A stretch of 42,118 nucleotides of DNA from Saprospiraceae bacterium (lineage in GTDB: Bacteria > Bacteroidota > Bacteroidia > Chitinophagales > Saprospiraceae). Made by a program: the position numbers and the translations under genes. The DNA is taken from NCBI GenBank assembly GCA_030728245.1, contig JANQZX010000095.1, positions 37,259 to 79,376 of the forward strand. Direction: 5' to 3'. This document shows, piece by piece, positions 8,521 to 17,270 of the stretch. Below the pieces are notes generated by a model. The model saw only the letters and a program-made list of their open reading frames with translations. It ran no database searches and was not told the origin of the DNA. Position 1 is the first letter of the stretch. Each line of letters begins with the position of its first letter.

Positions 8521-8537
8521 TTTATCCTTTAGCTTTG
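8504..8537 (+). promoter_or_regulatory. candidate promoter of the thioesterase gene
   Basis: TTTG at 8504-8507 and a perfect -7 TAGCTTTG at 8530-8537, spacing 22 bp, 24 bp before the ATG. It overlaps the divergent parA promoter. Confidence 0.45.
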
Positions 8538-8560
8538 AATTTCATGAATTAAATTTTGGT

Positions 8561-9097
8561 ATGTTGGAAGAATTAAATCTGTACGCAGTTAAGGTTGATA
8601 TAAAGGTATTATGGAGTGATATGGATATATCTCAACAAGTAAACAGCACACGCTTTTTCAGTTGGTTTGAGGTCGCCAGAGTAGAATATTTCATTCGATT
8701 AGGACTTGACATCATTGACAACGACGAAGAACCAGGATTCAGGGTAAAACAACAAAGTATTATTTATCAAACGCCTGTAAATTTCCCTGACACCATAGTA
8801 ATTGGCATCAAGGCTATATACGCCGATCAAAATAAAATTGAACTGGAAGGTGCATTTTATTCCAGAAGACACCATACGCTGGTGGCCAAAGCGAATGTAA
8901 GTATGGAAGCTTTTGAGTACCAGAAAAATATAGTTTCGCTTATTCCGATAAACATTCAAAGAAGAGTCTCCCAATTGGATGAGATACAAATAGAGGAATC
9001 AGGCATACAAGAAAAGTTTGATACTAATGTTGCTATTCCTGAATTTTCCGACGAAGAAATTGCCAGTGAATGGTTGGGAGAGTTACCCAAGGCCTAA
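8561..9097 (+). CDS. acyl-CoA thioesterase, hotdog fold (4HBT-like)
   Basis: 178 residues. The 4-hydroxybenzoyl-CoA-thioesterase/YbgC signature is clear at residues 17-40: VLWSDMDISQQVNSTRFFSW, then FEVARVEYF, where family members read RWxDxDxxGHVNNxxYxxxxExAR. The usual GH before VN is replaced by SQQ, but the Asp pair is kept. It should hydrolyse acyl-CoA thioesters in the cytoplasm. The C-terminal ~40 residues (from about 140) are acidic and not part of the hotdog domain. It is transcribed alone from a promoter shared back-to-back with parA. Confidence 0.87.
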   Translation: MLEELNLYAVKVDIKVLWSDMDISQQVNSTRFFSWFEVARVEYFIRLGLDIIDNDEEPGFRVKQQSIIYQTPVNFPDTIVIGIKAIYADQNKIELEGAFYSRRHHTLVAKANVSMEAFEYQKNIVSLIPINIQRRVSQLDEIQIEESGIQEKFDTNVAIPEFSDEEIASEWLGELPKA

Positions 9098-9117
9098 TTT
9101 AATACATCAGGTAGCTT

Positions 9118-10569
9118 TCAGTTCACCGACCCCACAGCACGTCGTCCGGTGCCCTTTACTCCAGTTAGATCATCCCCTAAATCGGCTCTGGCCTTAATAG
9201 CCTGTTGAACCAGTTTTTCCATAATATCTGGGTGAGCTAATTGAACATCGTATGATTCAGAAGGATCACGACTTAGATTATAGAGCGCTTCTGGAAAAGG
9301 GAAATCTTCCGGAGAAGCACCAGGAAATCCGTCTTTTCCTGGTAAATGTTTCGTGTAAGTCCTTCCCGGATGTTTAAATACTAGTTTCCACTGATCATAT
9401 CTCACAGCTTGCAGAGAATTTTTTCTATAGTAATAGAGAAACTCACGTCGTATGGGTCGATTGATATTACCTTTTAGAAAGGGCAGAATAGAAATGCCGT
9501 CCAGGGTAGTTGAGGGTAAAGCTACCTTAACAATATCGGCGAGCGTGGGGAATATATCTATAGACGAAGCCAACTGATTACAAACTGTCCCAGCAGGAAT
9601 TACTGCCGGCCAGCAGATAATGGAAGGTACCCTATGTCCCCCTTCAAAAGTAGTGCCTTTTCCTTCCCGGAAGCCACCTGCACTCCCGGCATGATTACCA
9701 TAATTGAGCCATGGACCATTGTCGCTGGTAAAAATAATCAACGTATTTTTGGAAAGCCCCAATCTATCCAAAGTTTTAACTATCGAATCTATGGACCAAT
9801 CAATTTCAGCCATCAAATCAGCAAATAAACCTTTCCCTGTATAATTATTGAATCTATCGGAAACGGCGATGGGCACATGAGGCATAGAGTGCGCCAAATA
9901 AAGAAAGAATGCCTCTTTTTTATTGGATTCTATAAATGAAACAGCGCGTTCCGTGTATTGCTTTGTTAAATTTCCCTGTTCCTGCAAAGTATTTATCAAA
10001 GCAAAAGTGTCCTTATTTAAGATTAATGGAAGGGTTGGAATCGATTTTTTCCAGTCGGTTGAGGGAGAGCCATCATAATGGACTGGCCACATATCATTAG
10101 AATAGGGTAAGCCGAAAAAAGAATCAAAACCCTGATTCAGAGGCATAAATGAAGGGTGATCCCCCAAATGCCATTTGCCAACCGCACTTGTCTTATAATT
10201 TTTTTGTTTCAATAGTTCAGCAATGGTAACCTCCTCAGGGCTAAGTCCAACTTTAGAACCAGGGAAATAAGCCCCTGAAACGCCTACTCTATTTGGATAA
10301 CAACCAGTTAGTAACGCCGCACGCGAAGCACTGCAAACAGCTTGAGCGGTTAAAAAATTGGTAAAACGCATCCCTTTTGCTGCTAATTTATCAATAGCTG
10401 GGGTGGTATGTCCCAATGCTCCATTACACGACAAATCACCAAACCCCAGATCATCCATATAAATGAGTATAATATTGGGTTTATCCGTATTTTTTGCTGG
10501 AGAGAATGGGAGAATTTCCGACAAAGAAATAGATAAAATTGAAAGCAAAAAGGAAATTAAAAAGACCAT
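9118..10569 (-). CDS. secreted sulfatase (S1 family, arylsulfatase-like)
   Basis: 483 residues with a signal peptide (first ~25). Metal-binding Asp39-Asp40 lie in ILIYMDDLGFGDL and the formylglycine motif CSASR starts at Cys79 (CSASRAALLTG), so the protein would need maturation by a formylglycine-generating enzyme. Other S1 hallmarks are GKWHLGD near residue 136 and the SDNGPW motif near residue 285. It removes sulfate esters, probably from sulfated polysaccharides, in the periplasm or outside the cell. It is 20 bp from the convergent thioesterase stop and divergent from the OmpH gene. No SusCD pair is adjacent, so the substrate is unknown. Confidence 0.95.
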   Translation of the reverse strand: MVFLISFLLSILSISLSEILPFSPAKNTDKPNIILIYMDDLGFGDLSCNGALGHTTPAIDKLAAKGMRFTNFLTAQAVCSASRAALLTGCYPNRVGVSGAYFPGSKVGLSPEEVTIAELLKQKNYKTSAVGKWHLGDHPSFMPLNQGFDSFFGLPYSNDMWPVHYDGSPSTDWKKSIPTLPLILNKDTFALINTLQEQGNLTKQYTERAVSFIESNKKEAFFLYLAHSMPHVPIAVSDRFNNYTGKGLFADLMAEIDWSIDSIVKTLDRLGLSKNTLIIFTSDNGPWLNYGNHAGSAGGFREGKGTTFEGGHRVPSIICWPAVIPAGTVCNQLASSIDIFPTLADIVKVALPSTTLDGISILPFLKGNINRPIRREFLYYYRKNSLQAVRYDQWKLVFKHPGRTYTKHLPGKDGFPGASPEDFPFPEALYNLSRDPSESYDVQLAHPDIMEKLVQQAIKARADLGDDLTGVKGTGRRAVGSVN

Positions 10570-10626
10570 GATAATTAATTAAAAATTTTATTTCCTCAAT
10601 ATAAGAAAATATCGGCCTACTTTTCC

Positions 10627-10657
10627 TTTGTGATGCAGAAAAAAAATAGCACTTTTG
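10627..10657 (+). promoter_or_regulatory. candidate promoter of the OmpH/Skp gene
   Basis: TTTG (10627-10630), 19 bp, then CACTTTTG (10650-10657), one base off TAnnTTTG. Transcription would begin near 10664, which excludes the upstream ATG at 10630 and supports translation from 10693. Confidence 0.5.
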
Positions 10658-10692
10658 TTTGTTATAATTTTAAAACATTCACCAAACTCATC

Positions 10693-11283
10693 ATGAAAAA
10701 CGAACTTTCCATCGTAAACATCTTATTGATTTTGGCAGTCGCCTTCCTTTTAGTTGATAAATTTATCAGTGGCAATAAAGGTTTAACTGCTTCAAGTACC
10801 GCGGCTACCAGTGCAAATATTCCCGAAGGTTCCATTGTGTACATAAACACAGATAGCTTATTATCAAATTATGGATTTTTTAAGGAAGAAGCGGCAAAGT
10901 TGGAACAAAAAGGAAAAGAAGCCGAAGCTTCCCTTCAAGCCAGAGGACAGGCGTTGCAAAGAGAGTTTGCCCAGGCACAAAATAGAGTACAAACGGGTAC
11001 CTTAACCCCTCGTCAGGTACAGGAAGAAGAACAGCGTCTTATGCAAAAACAACAAAGTCTTGCTGCAGAGCAAGAAAGACTGGGACAGGGTCTTATGGCG
11101 GATCAGCAAGCCCTTCAAGGTATTATTCAAGGTAAACTTAAAGGTATTCTCGAGGAAGTAAGAAAAGAGAAAGGTTATCAATATATCTTGAACTACGCTA
11201 CAGGTACTGGCGTACTCATGGTAGATAAAAACTTAGACATTACCAATACTGTTGTAGAACTGTTGAATAACAAGGAAAACTAA
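10693..11283 (+). CDS. OmpH/Skp family periplasmic chaperone
   Basis: 196 residues from the ATG at 10693 (MKNELSIVNILLILAVAFLL...). A single hydrophobic segment acts as a signal or anchor, then the OmpH core starts at IVYINTDSLLSNYGFFKEEA, followed by a long Gln/Glu/Ala-rich coiled coil (about 70-150) and the terminal segment ILNYATGTGVLMVDKNLDIT, typical of Skp-like proteins. Skp trimers hold unfolded outer-membrane proteins in their coiled-coil cavity. The frame is open to 10630, but a promoter covers that stretch. A strong terminator follows 11 bp after the stop. Confidence 0.9.
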   Translation: MKNELSIVNILLILAVAFLLVDKFISGNKGLTASSTAATSANIPEGSIVYINTDSLLSNYGFFKEEAAKLEQKGKEAEASLQARGQALQREFAQAQNRVQTGTLTPRQVQEEEQRLMQKQQSLAAEQERLGQGLMADQQALQGIIQGKLKGILEEVRKEKGYQYILNYATGTGVLMVDKNLDITNTVVELLNNKEN

Positions 11284-11293
11284 GGTTACCAAC

Positions 11294-11340
11294 ATGTTGC
11301 TGTGGAAAACTTTTGTATTTTCCACAGCAACATTTTGTTT
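11294..11340 (+). terminator. strong intrinsic terminator of the OmpH gene
   Basis: A perfect 16-bp inverted repeat (11294-11309 with 11318-11333, loop of 8) followed by TTGTTTT. Each arm contains TTTTCCACA on one strand, a match to the degenerate DnaA-box consensus TTWTNCACA (see findings). Confidence 0.85.
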
Positions 11341-11658
11341 TAAATTATTTACTAACAAAACAATTTATTTTTTTTAATCACACAATCAATTGAATATCAA
11401 TTTATATTAAATATATTTAACATCTATTATTCTCTGATAAAATAACGTTTTACAAAGTTATCCACAGCTTGTTCAAATTACGTTGATACCAAAATTTGTA
11501 CAATTCAAATAGGTAGATTACCTTGCACTCAAATTAGATAAAACACTAAAAACAAACTACTACTCCCACTCCTGGAAAGAGAAATTTTATTTAACCGACA
11601 CCTGGTCGGGTGCCATTTTATTATTATCATTTTTTTAAGATTTGAAATTTAAAGAGCT
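11341..11658 (+). promoter_or_regulatory. AT-rich spacer before nrdJ with a consensus DnaA box and a candidate promoter
   Basis: This gene-free stretch (about 375 bp counting the preceding terminator) is AT-rich, especially 11341-11440. TTATCCACA, the perfect DnaA box, is at 11458-11466. About 30 bp downstream, TTTG (11495-11498), 20 bp, TACCTTGC (11519-11526) resembles the Bacteroidota promoter. A small hairpin (CACC/GGTG, about 11601-11612) lies in the leader. I see no B12-box or cobalamin-riboswitch core. Confidence 0.4.
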
Positions 11659-14232
11659 ATGGGAACTTCATTAATGTTAAAAAAGTCGGAACAGACCATT
11701 GAAAAAACGTACACTTACGAAGAGGCATTGGCTACGGCCACAGATTACTTCAAAGGTGATACACTGGCTGCCAGTGTCTGGGTGAACAAGTATGCCTTAA
11801 AAGATTCATTTGGGAAGATTTATGAAAAGTCACCTGATGACATGCACCGAAGGATTGCCAAAGAACTGGCAAGAATTGAAGCTAAATATACCAACTCATT
11901 AACTGAGTCTGAAATATACGACTTACTTGCCGATTTCAAATATATCATCCCTCAGGGAAGCCCCATGGCAGGCATTGGAAACCATTTTCAGGTTTCTTCA
12001 CTTAGTAACTGTTTTGTTATTGGTACCGGAGCAGATTCCTATGGTGGTATTATCAGAACAGATGAGGAGCAAGTTCAATTAATGAAAAGAAGAGGAGGCG
12101 TTGGACATGATTTATCTCATATTCGACCAAAGGGAAGTCCTGTCATGAATTCTGCCTTAACTTCTACGGGCATAGTTCCTTTTATGGAAAGATATTCAAA
12201 TTCAACCCGTGAAGTCGCGCAAGATGGTCGTCGTGGTGCTTTAATGTTATCAGTTTCAAGTAAACACCCTGATGCTGAGGATTTTATAGATGCTAAACTG
12301 GAACAGGGGAAAGTTACCGGCGCAAATGTATCCGTCAGGATTGACGACAAATTTATGCGTGCCGTTATTTCAGGAAAAAAATATGTACAACAATATCCCA
12401 TAGACAGTAAAAATCCAACCTTCACCAAGGAGGTAGATGCCTCAAAAATTTGGGACAAAATTATATATAACGCTTGGAAATCTGCTGAACCTGGCGTGCT
12501 GTTCTGGGACACTATCATCAGGGAATCTGTCGCCGATTGTTATGCAGATTTAGGCTACAAAACCGTTTCGACGAACCCTTGCGGTGAAATTCCACTTTGT
12601 CCTTATGATAGCTGTCGTTTACTTGCTATTAACTTGTATAGTTACGTTAAGAATCCCTTTACCCCTCAATCTTCTTTTGATTTTGAACTTTTTTCAAAAC
12701 ATGTTCAGATTGCACAAAGATTAATGGATGATATCATCGATTTAGAAATCGAAAAAATCGATGGTATTCTTGCCAAAGTGGAGCGTGATCCTGAAGACAG
12801 CATCTTAAAATCTGTTGAAAAAAACCTTTGGGAAAAGGTTAAAAGGACCTGTATAAACGGACGTCGAACTGGCGTAGGCATCACAGCTGAAGGGGATATG
12901 CTAGCTGCACTCGGATTGCGATATGGCTCAGAAGAGGGTACGTCCAAATCTGTTGAAGTTCACAAAACATTAGCTATTAATGCTTACAGAAGTTCAGTTC
13001 ATCTTGCCAGAGACAGAGGAAGTTTTCCAGTATTTGACGCCGAAAGGGAACAAAACAACCCGTTTATACAGCGCTTGCGCGAAGCTGATCCAGCGTTATA
13101 TGAAGAAATGCTCGTTCACGGCAGACGCAATATTGCACTATTGACTATAGCCCCAACGGGTACTACCAGTTTGATGGCTCAGACCACTTCAGGCATAGAA
13201 CCTGTGTTCATGATTTCCTACACCAGAAGGCGCAAGGTAAATCCTAATGACCCTGAAGTCGAAGTTAACTTTATAGACGAAGTGGGGGATCATTGGGAGG
13301 AATTTCACGTTTTCCATCATAAATTTTTGGATTGGTTGCAAATAAATGGTTACGATGTAGATAAAGTAAAAAAACTACCTGCTGAAGAATTAGACAAGAT
13401 TATTGCTACCAGTCCCTATTTCAAGGGAACAGCAAATGATGTGGATTGGGTTCAAAAGGTAAAAATGCAGGGTGCTATTCAAAAATGGGTAGATCATTCG
13501 ATTTCAGTGACCGTAAATGTGCCGGAAGAGACTTCTGTAGATATGGTACGTCAGATTTATTTGACTGCATGGGAGGAAGGCTGTAAGGGTTGTACCATTT
13601 ACAGGGATGGTTCTCGTTCTGGGGTCCTTATCTCCGATAAAAAGGATAGTTCCTCTGAACACCCTACTTCTTCTTTTCCCGAAACGTCCTCACCGAAAAG
13701 ACCTGTCATACTGGATGCAAAAGTCGTTCGATTTATGAACAATAACGAACCGTGGATGGCTGTCATTGGTCTTTTACATAACAGGCCTTATGAAATTTTT
13801 ACCGGTGCTGCCGTTGATATCTTTAAATTCCCAGATTACGTTACACAAGGTTGGGTAATCAAGGCAAAAGATGACAAAGGTCAAAGCAGGTATGATTTCC
13901 AGTTCACGGACAAGGACGGCTATAAAATTACGATTGAAGGATTGTCCCGCTCGTTCAACAAAGAATTCTGGAACTATGCCAAACTTATATCTGGCGTCCT
14001 AAGACATGGTATGCCTTTGTTAAATGTAGTAGATTTAATTTCTGGTCTCACCGTAGAACAATCTTACATCAACACATGGAAAAATGGCGTCATAAGATCC
14101 TTAAAAGCATTTATCCCTGACGGAACCATTGCTTCAGAAGCAGAATGCCCTGAATGTGCTGATCCTAACGGCCTGATATTTAAGGAAGGTTGCTTAATTT
14201 GCAAAAGTTGTGGCTTCTCCGAATGTAATTAA
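11659..14232 (+). CDS. nrdJ: class II (adenosylcobalamin-dependent) ribonucleotide reductase
   Basis: 857 residues. It reduces ribonucleotides to deoxyribonucleotides using an AdoCbl-generated thiyl radical. The active-site set is complete: Cys118 (SNCFVIG) and Cys319 as the redox pair, and the NPCGE motif with thiyl Cys308 and Glu310. The PTGTTS loop follows near residue 497. The C-terminus carries two Cys pairs (ECPECAD and CLICKSCGF), the zinc-ribbon or thioredoxin-docking tail common in NrdJ. The length is normal and there is no intein. No nrdAB or nrdDG is in the window, so this may be the main RNR, making the cell B12-dependent (inference). A terminator follows at 14264. Confidence 0.96.
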   Translation: MGTSLMLKKSEQTIEKTYTYEEALATATDYFKGDTLAASVWVNKYALKDSFGKIYEKSPDDMHRRIAKELARIEAKYTNSLTESEIYDLLADFKYIIPQGSPMAGIGNHFQVSSLSNCFVIGTGADSYGGIIRTDEEQVQLMKRRGGVGHDLSHIRPKGSPVMNSALTSTGIVPFMERYSNSTREVAQDGRRGALMLSVSSKHPDAEDFIDAKLEQGKVTGANVSVRIDDKFMRAVISGKKYVQQYPIDSKNPTFTKEVDASKIWDKIIYNAWKSAEPGVLFWDTIIRESVADCYADLGYKTVSTNPCGEIPLCPYDSCRLLAINLYSYVKNPFTPQSSFDFELFSKHVQIAQRLMDDIIDLEIEKIDGILAKVERDPEDSILKSVEKNLWEKVKRTCINGRRTGVGITAEGDMLAALGLRYGSEEGTSKSVEVHKTLAINAYRSSVHLARDRGSFPVFDAEREQNNPFIQRLREADPALYEEMLVHGRRNIALLTIAPTGTTSLMAQTTSGIEPVFMISYTRRRKVNPNDPEVEVNFIDEVGDHWEEFHVFHHKFLDWLQINGYDVDKVKKLPAEELDKIIATSPYFKGTANDVDWVQKVKMQGAIQKWVDHSISVTVNVPEETSVDMVRQIYLTAWEEGCKGCTIYRDGSRSGVLISDKKDSSSEHPTSSFPETSSPKRPVILDAKVVRFMNNNEPWMAVIGLLHNRPYEIFTGAAVDIFKFPDYVTQGWVIKAKDDKGQSRYDFQFTDKDGYKITIEGLSRSFNKEFWNYAKLISGVLRHGMPLLNVVDLISGLTVEQSYINTWKNGVIRSLKAFIPDGTIASEAECPECADPNGLIFKEGCLICKSCGFSECN

Positions 14233-14263
14233 TCAAAAATTGCCCCTTTAAATAAGTTTGATC

Positions 14264-14297
14264 GTGTTGTCGCATTGCGGCAACACTTTTTTATTTT
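14264..14297 (+). terminator. intrinsic terminator of nrdJ
   Basis: GTGTTG (14264-14269), a U-G wobble, CGC, loop ATT, GCG, CAACAC (to 14286) gives a 10-bp stem followed by TTTTTTATTTT. It lies between nrdJ and the next start and argues that the following gene begins at 14378, not at the earlier in-frame ATG at 14258. Confidence 0.85.
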
Positions 14298-14377
14298 ATA
14301 TGTTTCTTTTTATAGATTCTCTAAGGACAATACCTGTTATATTTGCTTTGCTAATTCATCCTTTTAACGTCGAAGAT

Positions 14378-15220
14378 ATGTCAAATTATTATAATTTTAA
14401 TGGTCAGATAACTGCCTCATCAGAAGTAAAGCTATCCGTAAGCGATTTAAGTATTTTAAGAGGATACGGTATTTTTGACTACTTTTTGGTTCGACAAAAA
14501 ACTGTCATGTTCCTCGATGATTATCTTAACAGGTTCTACGGATCTGCTCAAATTTTAGGGCTTAACATTCCTGTCACAAAAGATGAAATGGCCCGGCAGA
14601 TTTATGCATTGATAGAGGCAAATATTACGACTGATGCTGGCATAAGATTATTACTTACCGGGGGGTATTCTGAGGATGGATATACCCCATCGACGCCAAA
14701 TTACCTGATTTTACAGCATCCTATTTCATGGGTACCCCAAAAAGACTATGAAACAGGCATAAAATTAATCACCCATTTATTTCAACGGGAGCTTCCTGAA
14801 GTAAAATCTATTAATTATTTGACAGGGATAAAGCTTCAACAAGAGATGAAAAATGCAGGTGCCGGTGAAATTTTATATCATGACGGTCAGTTTTACAGAG
14901 AAACCGTTAGGGCAAATGTCTTTTTTGTGGTTAATGATGAAATTTTTACCCCCGCTCAAAAGATACTTAAAGGAATAACCAGAAAACATATTCTGACCAT
15001 AGCTTCTAAGCATTTTAAGGTAAACGAAATAGAAGTACCATTGAACTATCTCGATAAAGCATCGGAGATATTCATAACTTCATCGACTAAAGGGGTTCTT
15101 CCTGTGGTCAATGTAGACGGAATGATGGTGGGTCAGGGAAAACCAGGCCCTAAGGCAGCCCTTTTATTGACTGAATGGGAAAAACACTGTGAAGCCTATA
15201 TTAAAGATCACTCAAATTAG
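14378..15220 (+). CDS. class IV PLP-dependent aminotransferase
   Basis: 280 residues from MSNYYNFNGQ. The fold-type IV family (branched-chain aminotransferase, D-amino-acid aminotransferase, aminodeoxychorismate lyase) is shown by LSILRGYGIFDYF near residue 31, the PLP Lys in VKSINYL (Lys143) and the RETVRANVFFV segment that replaces the usual TEGxxxNxF. The substrate-deciding residues do not resolve the three activities; D-alanine/BCAT-like is the neutral call. The frame is open to 14258, but the nrdJ terminator sits there. It begins a likely operon with the flavin reductase, radA and DCC genes (27, 10 and 9 bp gaps). Confidence 0.88.
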   Translation: MSNYYNFNGQITASSEVKLSVSDLSILRGYGIFDYFLVRQKTVMFLDDYLNRFYGSAQILGLNIPVTKDEMARQIYALIEANITTDAGIRLLLTGGYSEDGYTPSTPNYLILQHPISWVPQKDYETGIKLITHLFQRELPEVKSINYLTGIKLQQEMKNAGAGEILYHDGQFYRETVRANVFFVVNDEIFTPAQKILKGITRKHILTIASKHFKVNEIEVPLNYLDKASEIFITSSTKGVLPVVNVDGMMVGQGKPGPKAALLLTEWEKHCEAYIKDHSN

Positions 15221-15247
15221 TTCACCCACTAATTTATATTTTAAAAT

Positions 15248-15871
15248 ATGAACCAACCACATCTAATTACGCCAGAACAACTGGCTGGCATGGACAGATT
15301 TTACAGAATGAACCTGATAAATTCATTATCTGGATATAAACAACCCTTTTTAGTTGGTACGATCGATGGAAGAAACAGAACCAATCTGGGCTTATTTAAC
15401 TCATTAGTACACATTGGAGCCCAACCAGCAAGATTAGGATTTTTCATAAGACCACTCACGGTGCCGAGGCACACCTATCATAATATCATTGAGCGCAAAA
15501 AATTTACTATAAATCTGGTTCCGGAAGCTTTTATCGATCCCAGCCATCAAGCCTCTGCCGATTACCCATGGGGCGTGTCAGAATTTGAAAAAACAGGATT
15601 AACACCCTATTTTTCAGCATCGCACATTGCCCCTTACGTAGAGCAAGCAACCATTCGGATAGGACTGGAACTGGAGGAGGAACAAAAGTTAGCTTGTAAT
15701 GGTAATATACTGATTGTCGGAAAAGTAGTGGAGATTTATGTTCCTGAAAATGGTATCTTCCCCAATGGAAGTATCGATATTATTGGTCAAAAAACGGCTG
15801 GCGTAATAGGTTTAGATACTTATTTTACCACAGAAATCAAGAAAATTTTACCTTACGCGAGGCCCAACTAA
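15248..15871 (+). CDS. flavin reductase-like FMN-binding protein
   Basis: 207 residues of the flavin_Reduct (DIM6/NTAB-like) split-barrel family. Typical features are the N-terminal VGTIDGRNRTNLGLFNSLVH, where the family has Thr-Ser-Asn-rich FMN-phosphate contacts, and the VPRHTYHNIIERKKFTINLV segment. It probably binds FMN and reduces it or uses it in a redox reaction; the partner is unknown. It sits between the aminotransferase (27 bp) and radA (10 bp), probably in one transcript. Confidence 0.85.
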   Translation: MNQPHLITPEQLAGMDRFYRMNLINSLSGYKQPFLVGTIDGRNRTNLGLFNSLVHIGAQPARLGFFIRPLTVPRHTYHNIIERKKFTINLVPEAFIDPSHQASADYPWGVSEFEKTGLTPYFSASHIAPYVEQATIRIGLELEEEQKLACNGNILIVGKVVEIYVPENGIFPNGSIDIIGQKTAGVIGLDTYFTTEIKKILPYARPN

Positions 15872-15881
15872 ATATAAAAAA

Positions 15882-17261
15882 TTGTCAAAGGTTAGAAAAG
15901 TATTTATTTGTAGTTCCTGTGGAGCACAATCGCCTAAGTGGACCGGAAAATGTCCTTCTTGTGGAGAGTGGAACACGTATCAGGAGGAAGTACTCCAACG
16001 AGACACTTCGGCGGAACCCGGCAGAAATGCCTGGAAAAGTGGCACCCTACACGAGATACTCCCCCAGCCGATTGCGCTTCCGGACATTCAATCAAATGAT
16101 ACCCCCAGATTGGTTACGAGCGACGATGAACTAAATAGAGTCCTCGGAGGAGGCATCGTCAGAGGGTCTCTCGTTCTCATTGGAGGACAACCAGGTATTG
16201 GAAAATCTACTCTTCTTCTTCAACTTGCGTTACAAATAAACGCTAAGGTTATTTATGTATCAGGGGAAGAAAGTGAAGAACAAATAAAAATGCGTGCCGA
16301 CCGATTGGGAGGAAATCATTCTCAATGTTACATTCTGACAGAGACCAACGCCACCCGAATTTGTACCATCGCCTTAGATTTTCAACCAGACCTGATAATT
16401 GCTGACTCCATTCAAACCCTTTCGGTTCCCTATTTGGATGCGATGCCAGGAAGTATCTCTCAAATCAGAGAATGCGCGGGGGAATTCCAGCGATTTGCGA
16501 AAAGTACTCATATCCCCGTTTTCCTTATCGGTCATATCACAAAGGATGGCACCTTAGCAGGACCAAAATTATTGGAACATATTGTTGACACGGTTCTTCA
16601 ATTTGAGGGAGAACAACAATATACCTATCGGATACTCAGGACCTTGAAGAACCGATTTGGTTCTACCGACGAAATGGGTATTTATGAAATGCAGGCAGGA
16701 GGTTTACGTCAGGTTTCCAATCCTTCTGAACTTTTACTTTCTCAACACGAAGAAACACTTAGCGGCAGTGCTGTTGCAGCTACACAGGAAGGTATGCGTC
16801 CCATGCTTATTGAAACACAGGCCTTGGTTTCAAAAGCAGTATATGGGACCCCTCAAAGATCCGCTACTGGCTTTGATTTAAGGCGATTAAGTATGCTTTT
16901 GGCTGTATTAGAAAAAAGAGGGGGATTGCCTTTTGGGCAGCGGGATGTTTTTTTAAATATTGCCGGTGGCATAAGAGTGGATGACCCGGGCATTGATCTG
17001 GCCATTGTTGCCGCCCTTATCTCTTCACTCGAAGACGTTCCCATTCCACAAAAAAGCTGTTTTGTTGGGGAAGTAGGACTATCTGGAGAAATCAGAGCTG
17101 TCAATCGGATTGAGCAAAGAATACAGGAAGCTGACCGCCTCGGATTTGAAAAAATTTATCTATCAAAATACAATTTGAAAGGTCTGGATACCCAAAGATT
17201 CGGTATAAAGATTCATTCTTTTGGAAGATTAGAAGAATTATACACCGTCCTTTTTACCTAA
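15882..17261 (+). CDS. radA: DNA repair protein RadA (Sms), TTG start
   Basis: 459 residues, the normal RadA length. In order: an N-terminal C4 zinc finger (Cys10, Cys13, Cys24, Cys27), a RecA-like ATPase with Walker A GGQPGIGKST (101-110), the RadA signature KNRFG (256-260) and a C-terminal Lon-protease-like domain (LNIAGGIRVDDPGIDLA onward). RadA is a hexameric helicase that promotes branch migration in recombination repair. The conserved N-terminus KVFICSSCGAQ allows only a TTG start at 15882; there is no in-frame ATG before the zinc finger. A weak start in mid-operon would lower expression relative to neighbours. Confidence 0.96.
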   Translation: MSKVRKVFICSSCGAQSPKWTGKCPSCGEWNTYQEEVLQRDTSAEPGRNAWKSGTLHEILPQPIALPDIQSNDTPRLVTSDDELNRVLGGGIVRGSLVLIGGQPGIGKSTLLLQLALQINAKVIYVSGEESEEQIKMRADRLGGNHSQCYILTETNATRICTIALDFQPDLIIADSIQTLSVPYLDAMPGSISQIRECAGEFQRFAKSTHIPVFLIGHITKDGTLAGPKLLEHIVDTVLQFEGEQQYTYRILRTLKNRFGSTDEMGIYEMQAGGLRQVSNPSELLLSQHEETLSGSAVAATQEGMRPMLIETQALVSKAVYGTPQRSATGFDLRRLSMLLAVLEKRGGLPFGQRDVFLNIAGGIRVDDPGIDLAIVAALISSLEDVPIPQKSCFVGEVGLSGEIRAVNRIEQRIQEADRLGFEKIYLSKYNLKGLDTQRFGIKIHSFGRLEELYTVLFT

Positions 17262-17270
17262 TCAAACATT

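Noticed and set aside
11341-11658. Cobalamin riboswitch before the B12-dependent reductase
   Set aside because: I looked for the B12-box and core motifs and found none; only a small hairpin near 11601-11612 is present.
12117-12518. A 133-codon minus-strand frame within nrdJ
   Set aside because: It is antisense to a highly conserved part of the class II reductase, with no independent support.
14258-14377. N-terminal extension of the class IV aminotransferase
   Set aside because: The earlier ATG lies upstream of and within the nrdJ terminator hairpin, and family members start at the MSNYYNFNGQ position.
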